Source of the DNA: Cellulophaga algicola DSM 14237
GTDB lineage: Bacteria > Bacteroidota > Bacteroidia > Flavobacteriales > Flavobacteriaceae
Direction: 5' to 3'
Assembly (NCBI RefSeq): GCF_000186265.1
Contig: NC_014934.1
Coordinates: 1,178,001 to 1,242,000 of the forward strand
Length of the DNA stretch: 64,000 nucleotides
Made by a program: the position numbers and the translations under genes. Positions within the stretch are counted from its first letter, which is position 1. Each line of letters starts with the position of its first letter. This document shows, in pieces, positions 52,534 through 60,449 of the stretch. The notes under the pieces are model-generated. The model saw only the letters and a program-made list of their open reading frames with translations, searched no databases and was not told the DNA's origin.

Positions 52534-54081
52534 TTATTTACGAACTTGATGAGATTCTTTTAATAAGTCATTTACCGTTTTCACAGGATTAAAAGTCACT
52601 AGAGGCACCTCTACAAAAATAGTATTCCAAAAAGCCATAGCTCCATTCCATAAGCCAGGAAGTTCTAATGCTTTTAGTTCTTTTCCATCTTTTGTCTTAT
52701 CAGTAATAAAACCTTGCTTAACATCTACGAAATTTATTAAGTTGAATTTCTCCCCCTTAAAATTCTTTACACCACAAACTAAATCTACAGGATTAAAATG
52801 AGTAGCATTTTTTAGAATATTCATCTGGCTTACATTAGAGGCATCTATTTGTGCAGATTCTATTATTTGAAGAGAGATATTCCCTTTAGTATCTTTTATC
52901 CAAAATGGGCCACCTCCTGGTTCGCCTTCATTTTTAACCATTCCACAAATACGAATTGGTCTATTAATTTTATCAATAAGGATTTCTATTTGCTGAGCAA
53001 TGGTATAACTTTCGAAGTTATCAGAAAACCTAGCATTCAAATCTTTCTCTAAAAAAGATTTAATTTCCATCATTAAATCAAAATCTAAACTAGATTTATG
53101 CTCTAATTGTGTCGCATACTTAAAAGCCTTCTCTTGAAGCCTTACTAATAAGCCTCCTAACACTTCTTTGCTAGCAGCTACTTTATCTATATTTCTAGAA
53201 GGAACTACATTATCAATATTTTTGATAAATATAATATCTGCATCCTGTTCATTTAAATTTTCAATAAGTGCTCCGTGTCCTCCTGGTCTAAATAACAAGG
53301 TACCGTTCTCCTCACGAAAAAGTTCATTATCCATAGTCACCGCTATCGTATCTGTTTGGGCTTTTTGAAAAGAGTAACTTATATCATAAGAAGCATTAGT
53401 TTCTGTAGAAACGCGTTCCTTAATAGCATCAAACTCCGCATTAAACATTTCACCATGTTGTTCAGATATCGTAAAATGTAATTTTGCTTCGCCACCTGCA
53501 GTCGCATATAGTGCCGCTTCTTTTAAGTGTTCCTCAAATGGAGTTGCTGCATAGTCTCCATAATTGTGAAATGGCAATAAACCTTTAGGATAAAAACCGT
53601 AATTTAAACCTTGCTCACTAAGCATTTCATTTACAAAAAGAAATAACTCCTCTCCTTTGGAATTGAATTTACCATTTATTCGTTTTTGAATTATTTCATA
53701 GAATGGAAAATTTATTAATCTCTCCGAAAATTTCTCAATATCCTTATCTCCTGTTCTCTTAATGTAAGCATCTAATTCTTCTTCTTGAGGATTATATTTA
53801 CCTAAGAAGCTAAAGAAAGCTTTAAACATTCTAGAAGCTGCTCCTGATGCTGGAACAAATTTTAAAAGTGAATTACTATTTTTTGCAGCCTCAAAAGCCT
53901 CAATAAGCTTATGTTCATCTTCTTCGGTGAACTTTAAAATTCCCTCGCCCACAACTGCTGCTTTATCTAATTTAACAAATGGGATGCCTTCTTTAAAAGT
54001 CTCTATTTGCTTTACAACCTTCTCGGCCGCTATTCCTTTAGAAATTAGTTGTTGTTTGTCTTGGTTTGAAAATGCTGTCAT
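52534..54081 (-). CDS. DUF4301 protein
   Basis: A 515-residue protein of the Bacteroidota family DUF4301. It has a sugar-nucleotide-transferase look: LKFVPASGAASRMFKAFFSF near residues 75-94, and LFRPGGHGALIENLNEQDADIIFIKNIDNVVP in the middle, resembling the substrate-binding region of UDP-sugar pyrophosphorylase folds. Its actual activity is unknown. Its ATG overlaps the stop of the kinase gene by four bases. Confidence 0.85.
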   Translation of the reverse strand: MTAFSNQDKQQLISKGIAAEKVVKQIETFKEGIPFVKLDKAAVVGEGILKFTEEDEHKLIEAFEAAKNSNSLLKFVPASGAASRMFKAFFSFLGKYNPQEEELDAYIKRTGDKDIEKFSERLINFPFYEIIQKRINGKFNSKGEELFLFVNEMLSEQGLNYGFYPKGLLPFHNYGDYAATPFEEHLKEAALYATAGGEAKLHFTISEQHGEMFNAEFDAIKERVSTETNASYDISYSFQKAQTDTIAVTMDNELFREENGTLLFRPGGHGALIENLNEQDADIIFIKNIDNVVPSRNIDKVAASKEVLGGLLVRLQEKAFKYATQLEHKSSLDFDLMMEIKSFLEKDLNARFSDNFESYTIAQQIEILIDKINRPIRICGMVKNEGEPGGGPFWIKDTKGNISLQIIESAQIDASNVSQMNILKNATHFNPVDLVCGVKNFKGEKFNLINFVDVKQGFITDKTKDGKELKALELPGLWNGAMAFWNTIFVEVPLVTFNPVKTVNDLLKESHQVRK

Positions 54082-54641
54082 TGGTTTAGTAGTGTATTTA
54101 TGTGTTCAATTGCTGTTTTTAATCTTGTTGCTTTATCCCCTCTCAGGATAATATATTTGCGATTATACCGATCAAGAGTATCTTTAAAATATTGAAACAT
54201 TTTCTCTCGTTCTAGCGGTTTATCCCGCAGATCATCCTCTTCCCATGGCACATCAATATAAGTCAAAAAATATAAATCATACTTATTTTTGAGTGCATAT
54301 TTATCTAAAACAGGATCACAATGTCCAATATAATACGCTTCCGAATATACTTTTGTTTCCAATAAATCTGTATCGCATATCAAAACTTTATTAGCTTTTT
54401 TGGCAAGTTTGTTTTCCAACTTCATTTGTCCCGCTGCAATAGGCAACAAATCTTTGGGCTCACAGGTTTTTTTTTCTTCGTTCCATTTATCCTGTAAATA
54501 TTCTCGCGCATATTCCGGAACCCAAACCGAGTTATAGTAACGCGCCAGTTGTCCGGATAATGTAGTTTTTCCTGTAGATTCAGGTCCGAATAAAACTATT
54601 TTTATTACGTCTGAAGGTTCTTGTTTAAACTTTTCTTCCAT
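54078..54641 (-). CDS. NadR-like P-loop kinase, possibly a thiamine kinase
   Basis: An ATPase of about 187 residues of the AAA_28/NadR-kinase type. It shows a P-loop LFGPESTGKTTL (about 17-28), a Walker-B-like LICDTDLLETKVY, and an LLRDKPLEREKMFQYF-like lid segment. Homologues next to PnuC act on ribosylnicotinamide; because a thiamine-binding gene and not a nicotinamide gene lies upstream, thiamine is an alternative substrate. I start at the ATG at 54641 (MEEKFKQ); the longer frame to 54761 overlaps pnuC by 157 bases and lacks homology-like features. Confidence 0.8.
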   Translation of the reverse strand: MEEKFKQEPSDVIKIVLFGPESTGKTTLSGQLARYYNSVWVPEYAREYLQDKWNEEKKTCEPKDLLPIAAGQMKLENKLAKKANKVLICDTDLLETKVYSEAYYIGHCDPVLDKYALKNKYDLYFLTYIDVPWEEDDLRDKPLEREKMFQYFKDTLDRYNRKYIILRGDKATRLKTAIEHINTLLNQ

Positions 54642-55234
54642 GCAGCATATCCAAAAATTGCAATAAATGTAAATATAAGATACTGAAGGCTTGTGAACGT
54701 AAAGCCTTTGTAAAAATAAAGGGGAACTGAGATTACATCTCCGATGATCCAATATAACCAATTTTCAACTTTTCTTTTCGCCATTAACCACATTCCAACA
54801 AAAAAGATAGCTGTAGTTACAGTATCAACATATGCCGTCCAGCTTGTCCATTTATCAAAAACCTGATATACAACGAATACAAAAACGATAGTAGAAAAAA
54901 AGATTATTGCCGATATTTTATGTTCTTTTAATGTTGTTTTAGAAATAGGAGTCGTATGCTCTTTATCTACCTTACGTGTCCAAATATACCAACCATAAAC
55001 ACTCATGATAAAATAATAAACATTAATCATCATATCTCCTAAAAGACCCCAAATAACTAATAAGTATACAAATATTGCAGTACTTATCATCCCCGTTGGG
55101 TAGACTAAAATGTTATTTTGTTTTGAGAATACTACCGATAATAGCCCAAATAGTACTGCTATAATCTCTAAAACAATATGATGTGTTTCATAGCGCGCAT
55201 ATTGCTCAAAGAAAAAATTAAAAATGGGGTTCAT
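54605..55234 (-). CDS. PnuC/PnuT-family vitamin transporter
   Basis: A 209-residue inner membrane protein with seven predicted helices and the PnuC pattern: the NILVYPTGMISTAIFVYL stretch, YYFIMSVYGWYIWTR, and NWLYWIIGDVISVPLYFYKG. The family facilitates uptake of nicotinamide riboside (PnuC) or thiamine (PnuT), trapped by phosphorylation. The adjacent thiamine-binding gene and the riboswitch-controlled receptor 13 kb away favour PnuT. It overlaps the gene on each side (17 bases with the binding protein, 37 with the kinase). Confidence 0.88.
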   Translation of the reverse strand: MNPIFNFFFEQYARYETHHIVLEIIAVLFGLLSVVFSKQNNILVYPTGMISTAIFVYLLVIWGLLGDMMINVYYFIMSVYGWYIWTRKVDKEHTTPISKTTLKEHKISAIIFFSTIVFVFVVYQVFDKWTSWTAYVDTVTTAIFFVGMWLMAKRKVENWLYWIIGDVISVPLYFYKGFTFTSLQYLIFTFIAIFGYAAWKKSLNKNLQT

Positions 55235-55478
55235 AATCGCTTCGGTCAGATTTAACGATTTTCATAAACAACAACCCTTTATCCATTAACTCAAAAGCTT
55301 CCTTAATCTCATTTTGAAGTAAAGACATTACCTCATCATATTCTCCATATACTTGAGTACTTAATGGGTTCTCTAATACCGTTAAGCCTGATGCTCTTAA
55401 TTTTTTTATAAACTGAATAATCACCGGTTCAAAAGTATCTTGTAATGGTGATAAAGTAAGCTCTACTGAAATGTTCAT
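55218..55478 (-). CDS. Thiamine-binding protein (MTH1187/YkoF-like)
   Basis: An 86-residue single-domain protein matching the thiamine-binding family in pattern: VELTLSPLQDTFEPVIIQFIKKLRASGLTVLENPLSTQVYGEYDEVM, with alternating strands and helices. The family binds thiamine or hydroxymethylpyrimidine in the cytoplasm. It is the first of three genes (binding protein, PnuC-like, kinase) that overlap or touch each other. Assigned from pattern memory, not a search. Confidence 0.7.
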   Translation of the reverse strand: MNISVELTLSPLQDTFEPVIIQFIKKLRASGLTVLENPLSTQVYGEYDEVMSLLQNEIKEAFELMDKGLLFMKIVKSDRSDYEPHF

Positions 55479-55489
55479 TTTAAATACTT

Positions 55490-56083
55490 TTAATTAAATA
55501 CAATCTCGTTGGTTTTCTGTGTTAAAACTTCTCCTGACTCTAGTGTAATATTGATTGTAAATATCGCTTGATCAGGGATATTATCCGTACGTACTAAATC
55601 AACCAAAAAATTTACCCTCCAGTTTTCCCTGGCTTGAAAATATTCTTTAAGATCAACACCAGAATCCGCGTAATAATCAAACACCGTAAAATTAGCGGTG
55701 ACATCTGTAGTAACCTGGCTATCAACATCTAAAACTAAAATTTCTATATCACGTAAGGGATCTAGGTAAATATATTCTGGCTCTTCACAACTACAAGCTA
55801 ATGCGGAATTAAAGCCAAAACCACTGAGCTTGATTCCTGGTGTATTTTTAGCAATCTGATTTTCTTCTGCGACCACATATATTTCTAATCCGAAGGCATT
55901 TTTATATAAATCATTTTCTGATGTACTGTTTTGGAATCCTGAAGTGTCATACGTCGTTAAATCAACTGCAGTATAGCTAACTTCAAAAATAGAAGCGTCA
56001 TCACAATTACAAGGTTCTGTACAAGCCGTAAAAATAAATTGAATACTATACAGAAGGCAAAGTGCTATTATATTCTTTTTCAT
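55490..56083 (-). CDS. Cys-rich lipoprotein of unknown function
   Basis: A 197-residue lipoprotein (lipobox FTAC, Cys20) with two cysteine-rich patches, CTEPCNCDD after the lipobox and CSCEEPEY at about 96-103, and otherwise beta-rich. It starts seven bases after the phosphopantetheinyl transferase stop and lies 11 bases before the thiamine-binding gene, so it is in the same run. Family not recognised. Confidence 0.7.
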   Translation of the reverse strand: MKKNIIALCLLYSIQFIFTACTEPCNCDDASIFEVSYTAVDLTTYDTSGFQNSTSENDLYKNAFGLEIYVVAEENQIAKNTPGIKLSGFGFNSALACSCEEPEYIYLDPLRDIEILVLDVDSQVTTDVTANFTVFDYYADSGVDLKEYFQARENWRVNFLVDLVRTDNIPDQAIFTINITLESGEVLTQKTNEIVFN

Positions 56084-56089
56084 TTTTAA

Positions 56090-56722
56090 TTATAGTTTTA
56101 CAGAATACACACAAGTGTAACCTTCAAATTCTAAAAAATCTACGGAATAGGAAGAATTTACACCCTCATACATAATCTCAGCAATAGATTCCCCATCCTC
56201 TAAATCAAATTCTTTTACATCAATATGCTGTAAAAAGCTCAATCCTTTTTCTGAGTAGATTTTATATAGTGCTTCTTTAGCTCCCCAAACAATGGTTAAT
56301 TTTCTAATGATAGCATCAGAATTTGCAAGTGTCCTGTATTCTTCTGGTTGTGTAAACTTATGCGCAATTTTCATTATTTTATCGCGCTGCAACTCTATAT
56401 CTATCCCTACCTCATCTGTTAGCGCTACAATTATTCCTGTAAAATCATGAGAATGTGTTATAGAAATATGGTTCCCATCCTTTAAATGTGGTTTACCATT
56501 TGCATCATAATATAAATCATGATCAACATAACCAGCTTGTGCTAGTAGGTGCCTAATACTCAGAAAACCCCTTCTATGCGCTTCAGACTTCATACCCACT
56601 AATCTGTTTGCACAATTATCCGTAAGTACAATTCCCTTAGCTAGTTGGTCCTCAGACTCCGTTACTTGCCAGATAAAAACTGTAATACTAGGTGTTACTG
56701 TAATTGTTTTGTAAAGAGGCAT
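56090..56722 (-). CDS. 4'-phosphopantetheinyl transferase
   Basis: Sfp-type transferase of about 210 residues, moving phosphopantetheine from CoA to a carrier protein. Motifs: HSHDFTGIIVAL, VGIDIELQRDKI (metal Asp and Glu) and WGAKEALYKIY. This marks the Sfp/EntD class over AcpS. I start at the ATG at 56722; a GTG at 56746 would add eight residues. No polyketide or fatty acid cluster is adjacent. Confidence 0.9.
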   Translation of the reverse strand: MPLYKTITVTPSITVFIWQVTESEDQLAKGIVLTDNCANRLVGMKSEAHRRGFLSIRHLLAQAGYVDHDLYYDANGKPHLKDGNHISITHSHDFTGIIVALTDEVGIDIELQRDKIMKIAHKFTQPEEYRTLANSDAIIRKLTIVWGAKEALYKIYSEKGLSFLQHIDVKEFDLEDGESIAEIMYEGVNSSYSVDFLEFEGYTCVYSVKL

Positions 56723-56739
56723 TGCTTTTAGTACCTTTG
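56708..56739 (+). promoter_or_regulatory. Promoter of sahH
   Basis: TTTG at 56708-56711 and TACCTTTG at 56732-56739 on the plus strand with a 20-base spacer, close to the Bacteroidota -33/-7 pair (TTTG-N19-TAnnTTTG). It overlaps the start of the divergent phosphopantetheinyl transferase gene. Confidence 0.6.
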
Positions 56740-56799
56740 CAATCACTAAATTTTTAGTGATAAAATTGCTATTTAACGAAAGTAAAAATAAAAAAGGAT

Positions 56800-58116
56800 A
56801 TGAGCACTAAAACTGTTTCTTATATACCTAACAAGGTAAAAGATATTACACTAGCAGACTGGGGTAGAAAAGAGATTAACTTGGCTGAAGCTGAAATGCC
56901 AGGATTAATGTCATTAAGAGAAGAATATAAAGATGAGCAACCGTTAAAAGGCGCTCGTATTGCTGGTTGTTTGCATATGACTATTCAAACAGCTGTTCTA
57001 ATAGAGACTTTAGTTGCCTTGGGTGCTGAAGTAACTTGGAGTTCTTGCAATATTTTCTCAACACAAGATCAAGCTGCTGCTGCTATTGCTGCTGCAGGAG
57101 TTCCTGTTTATGCTTGGAAAGGTATGAACGAAGAAGAATTTGATTGGTGTATTGAGCAAACTTTATTTTTCGGAGAAGACCGCAAGCCATTAAACATGAT
57201 TTTAGATGATGGTGGCGATTTAACTAACATGGTTTTAGATAGATATCCTGAACTTGCAAAAGGCATTAAAGGTTTATCTGAAGAAACAACTACAGGTGTT
57301 CACAGATTATACGAAAGAGTTAAAAATGGTACGCTTCCAATGCCTGCTATAAATGTAAACGATTCTGTTACTAAATCTAAATTTGATAATAAATACGGGT
57401 GTCGTGAGAGTGCTGTAGATGCTATTAGAAGAGCTACAGATACAATGCTTGCTGGAAAAAGAGTTGTTGTTGCTGGTTATGGTGATGTTGGTAAAGGTAC
57501 CGCTGCTTCTTTTAAAGGTGCTGGTTCTATAGTTACCGTTACAGAGATTGATCCAATTTGTGCTTTACAAGCTGCAATGGATGGTTTTGAAGTGAAAAAA
57601 TTAGAAACAGTTGTAGGTAATGCTGATATTGTAATTACAACTACAGGAAATAAAGACATTATCCGTGCTGAGCATTTTCTTGCCATGAAAGACAAGGTTA
57701 TTGTTTGTAACATTGGCCATTTTGACAATGAAATTGATATGGCTTGGTTAAACGGTAATTACGGTCATACAAAAGACGAAATTAAACCACAAGTTGATAA
57801 GTATACAATTGATGGTACTGATATTGTTTTATTAGCAGAAGGACGTTTGGTAAACTTAGGTTGCGCAACAGGGCATCCTAGTTTTGTAATGAGTAACTCA
57901 TTCACCAACCAAACACTTGCACAAATAGAACTTTGGAACTATACAGATAAATACAAAAACGACGTATACATGCTACCTAAACATTTAGATGAAAAAGTAG
58001 CTGCATTACACCTTGCTCGTTTAGGAGTAGAACTTACTGAATTAAAACCTGACCAAGCATCTTATATTGGTGTAAAAGTTGAAGGCCCTTTTAAACCTGA
58101 GTATTACAGGTACTAA
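56800..58116 (+). CDS. ahcY: S-adenosylhomocysteine hydrolase
   Basis: Cleaves S-adenosylhomocysteine to adenosine and homocysteine, part of the methyl cycle. The 438-residue protein shows [16 protein letters not shown] (about 51-66), [17 protein letters not shown], the NAD-binding GYGDVGKG, and the C-terminal FKPEYYRY ending. Length is canonical. The TTTG/TACCTTTG promoter upstream and a terminator downstream make it monocistronic. Confidence 0.97.
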   Translation: MSTKTVSYIPNKVKDITLADWGRKEINLAEAEMPGLMSLREEYKDEQPLKGARIAGCLHMTIQTAVLIETLVALGAEVTWSSCNIFSTQDQAAAAIAAAGVPVYAWKGMNEEEFDWCIEQTLFFGEDRKPLNMILDDGGDLTNMVLDRYPELAKGIKGLSEETTTGVHRLYERVKNGTLPMPAINVNDSVTKSKFDNKYGCRESAVDAIRRATDTMLAGKRVVVAGYGDVGKGTAASFKGAGSIVTVTEIDPICALQAAMDGFEVKKLETVVGNADIVITTTGNKDIIRAEHFLAMKDKVIVCNIGHFDNEIDMAWLNGNYGHTKDEIKPQVDKYTIDGTDIVLLAEGRLVNLGCATGHPSFVMSNSFTNQTLAQIELWNYTDKYKNDVYMLPKHLDEKVAALHLARLGVELTELKPDQASYIGVKVEGPFKPEYYRY

Positions 58117-58134
58117 AACAATAACTACTGAAAT

Positions 58135-58177
58135 CAAAATCCTTATTTTTCATTAAATAAGGATTTTTGATTTTTTA
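58135..58177 (+). terminator. Terminator of sahH
   Basis: AAAATCCTTATTT / AAATAAGGATTTTT hairpin followed by TTGATTTTTT on the plus strand, 20-60 bases after the sahH stop. Confidence 0.88.
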
Positions 58178-58196
58178 AGCTTACACCACCCATCTA

Positions 58197-59303
58197 ATGA
58201 ATATACTTTTAACAGGAGCAACCGGAACTTTAGGTTCTAGAGTATTATTTTCACTTATAGAACAACGCTTTGACACTATTGAGCGTATTTATCTTCCTGT
58301 TCGAAAAAGAGCCACTATATCCCCTGAAAATCGCATAAAAAATGTTATTTCAAGTGAATATGCTCCAGAATTTATCCAGAAAAATAAGGCTGAAATCTTC
58401 AATAAGATTAGCGTTATTAATGCAGATGAATTACTAAATCCAGAATCTTTTCTAGGCACTAAAAATCACATTGATTACTTTATTCATTCTGCAGGCTTTG
58501 TAAACTTATCTACAGACCCAAATGCAAAACAAGAAATATTTAAAGAAAACTTACAGTTCACAAAAGATATCTTTTATGCTTATCACAAGCACATTACCAA
58601 ATTTGTTTACATCAGTACTGCTTTTGCAGCAGGCAATATAGGCGGATTACTAAACAATGATTATTCTCTTTTAGAAAGCAATAATTACCGCAACCATTAT
58701 GAAGCTTCTAAACATGCTTCAGAAAAATTTTTAATAGAAGCCGGGAAAGAAAAAAATATTCCAATTCAGATATTAAGACCAAGTGTTCTAGGCGGTAATA
58801 TTTTAGAAAGCCCAAATTACTTTATCTCTAAGTATATGGTTTTCTATCTCTTTGCAAAATTTTTCAACAACAACATTTCTGATGATGCTGTACGTATTAC
58901 CACCACCGCAACAACAGGATTAAACATTATCCCTACAGACTATGCCGCACAAGTCATTGCTAAAGTCATCTCTACAGATATTGAACAATTAAACATTGTA
59001 CACTCCAAAGAAACAAATATGATGAAAGGAATTACTAAAATACTAGAAGCGGTAGACTATACAAACTTCTCCTTTACAGAGGATCTAATCAATACATCTA
59101 CTGGTTTTGCTTCAAAATTAGAGGCTTTTTATTACGAAACTATTGGCGTGCATTTACACCCCTATATGACTTCAAAACCTAATGAATGGGATACCACCCT
59201 TTTAGAAACTATTTTACCCATTCCAGAATACAACCTTGAAGATTATTTATCGGAAACGGTAACTTTTGCAAAAAATAAAAAATTTAGAAACCAGAAATGG
59301 TAA
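58197..59303 (+). CDS. NAD-dependent reductase, thioester-reductase-like (NAD_binding_4)
   Basis: A 368-residue extended SDR protein: GATGTLGSR at residues 7-15, the HSAGFVNLST segment, YISTAFAAGN and the YEASKHASE segment (Tyr-x-x-x-Lys). The overall pattern is that of the fatty acyl-CoA or thioester reductase domain (NAD_binding_4) rather than a sugar epimerase. No carrier or synthetase genes are adjacent. Substrate unknown. Confidence 0.82.
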   Translation: MNILLTGATGTLGSRVLFSLIEQRFDTIERIYLPVRKRATISPENRIKNVISSEYAPEFIQKNKAEIFNKISVINADELLNPESFLGTKNHIDYFIHSAGFVNLSTDPNAKQEIFKENLQFTKDIFYAYHKHITKFVYISTAFAAGNIGGLLNNDYSLLESNNYRNHYEASKHASEKFLIEAGKEKNIPIQILRPSVLGGNILESPNYFISKYMVFYLFAKFFNNNISDDAVRITTTATTGLNIIPTDYAAQVIAKVISTDIEQLNIVHSKETNMMKGITKILEAVDYTNFSFTEDLINTSTGFASKLEAFYYETIGVHLHPYMTSKPNEWDTTLLETILPIPEYNLEDYLSETVTFAKNKKFRNQKW

Positions 59304-59304
59304 C

Positions 59305-59338
59305 ATAAAAAAGGCTAACTATTAAAAGTTAGCCTTTT
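59305..59338. terminator. Bidirectional terminator between the reductase and phytase genes
   Basis: AAAAAAGGCTAACT / AGTTAGCCTTTTCT stem with a small loop, with A- and T-rich flanks on both sides. It lies between convergent genes. Confidence 0.88.
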
Positions 59339-59356
59339 CTAATTATTAGAATTTTA

Positions 59357-60379
59357 CTACTGCTCAATACCTAGCTTTGCCAAGTCATAGAAGAAGAAAT
59401 CTTTCTCGTCATTCATTGCTACAAATAATCCATTTTTAAAAGTTGAATTTAATGGTATGGTGACTACCTCACATCCATCAGTTTCTAGGGTTGATAAATT
59501 TATTGCTTTTATAAAATCGTTTGTTTTTCTAGAAAATATATTGAACTGTCCTTTCTGCTGATCAGATACAATTATATATCCTGTTCCATCAGTATACCGT
59601 GCAATGGCAATACCTTCTATATCTTCTTGAAAAAAATCACCTCCAAAGCAACTAATTTCCTTATCTCCCATTGCTGGTTCTGCATGATATTTACGGATTC
59701 CATGTTGTTCGTCTGAATAATACACAAACCCTAATTCAGAATCTACCGCAATGGCCTCAATTTCTTTTTTACCACTGAATTTACCAAATTTTCTAACTAA
59801 TGTTGATGTAATTACTCCTGTAGTATCAGCATTAATTTTATACTGATATAAATAGTCATCTTCCGGACCTTCTTTGCGACTCACAATAGCATAGAGCGTA
59901 CTATCTTTTGGCGAAGAATATAAGCTAATCCCCATAGGATAGGTAAATGCCACATTTGTTTCATCCTCAAACACTTTAAAACCACCATCATCTAAAGGTT
60001 TCATATCTGGAACAGAAAACATTCTAATTTGATTTTTCTCTCGCTCGGTGAACAAAATAACAGCGGTCCTTACTGAATCATTCACCTTAAATCCATATGC
60101 CAGGTCAACATTATTAGGTCTTTGAATGTTCCTTATAGTCTTATTTTCTATAATTTTCCCTTCTAAATCAAAAGCATAAATAGCACCGTTAGTTTCTTTA
60201 TCCGTACCAAAAACAATACTCTTTGATGCATCATCAGGATTTACCCAGATTGCAGGGTCATCTGTATCATTCAAAGTTTTTTCTGTTTTAATATCTGGAG
60301 AAATAGCTGGTAATTTATCTGATTTACAAGAAGTTAAAAACAAGAAAGGCAATACACTGTATACTAGTAATTTTTTCAT
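59357..60379 (-). CDS. Phytase, beta-propeller type
   Basis: Beta-propeller phytase lipoprotein of about 340 residues, predicted to release phosphate from phytate at the cell surface or in the periplasm. Lipobox LTSC (Cys18 counted from the ATG at 60379), DDPAIWVNP at about 40-48, and repeated propeller blades with conserved Asp/Glu calcium ligands (KKEIEAIAVDSELG, EDIEGIAIARY). A GTG at 60406 would put nine residues ahead of the signal. It lies 71 bases past the TonB receptor stop on the same strand, a common pairing. Confidence 0.9.
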   Translation of the reverse strand: MKKLLVYSVLPFLFLTSCKSDKLPAISPDIKTEKTLNDTDDPAIWVNPDDASKSIVFGTDKETNGAIYAFDLEGKIIENKTIRNIQRPNNVDLAYGFKVNDSVRTAVILFTEREKNQIRMFSVPDMKPLDDGGFKVFEDETNVAFTYPMGISLYSSPKDSTLYAIVSRKEGPEDDYLYQYKINADTTGVITSTLVRKFGKFSGKKEIEAIAVDSELGFVYYSDEQHGIRKYHAEPAMGDKEISCFGGDFFQEDIEGIAIARYTDGTGYIIVSDQQKGQFNIFSRKTNDFIKAINLSTLETDGCEVVTIPLNSTFKNGLFVAMNDEKDFFFYDLAKLGIEQ

Positions 60380-60449
60380 CTTAAGATTTATATAAATTAA
60401 GATCACTCAAGAATAGAGCGGTCTTTAAAATGGTGAGAGAATTAATTAT

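Noticed and set aside
54642-54761. Longer start for the NadR-like kinase
   Set aside because: It would run deep into the transporter gene and adds a Tyr/Cys-rich stretch unlike the family; the ATG at 54641 begins right before the kinase domain.
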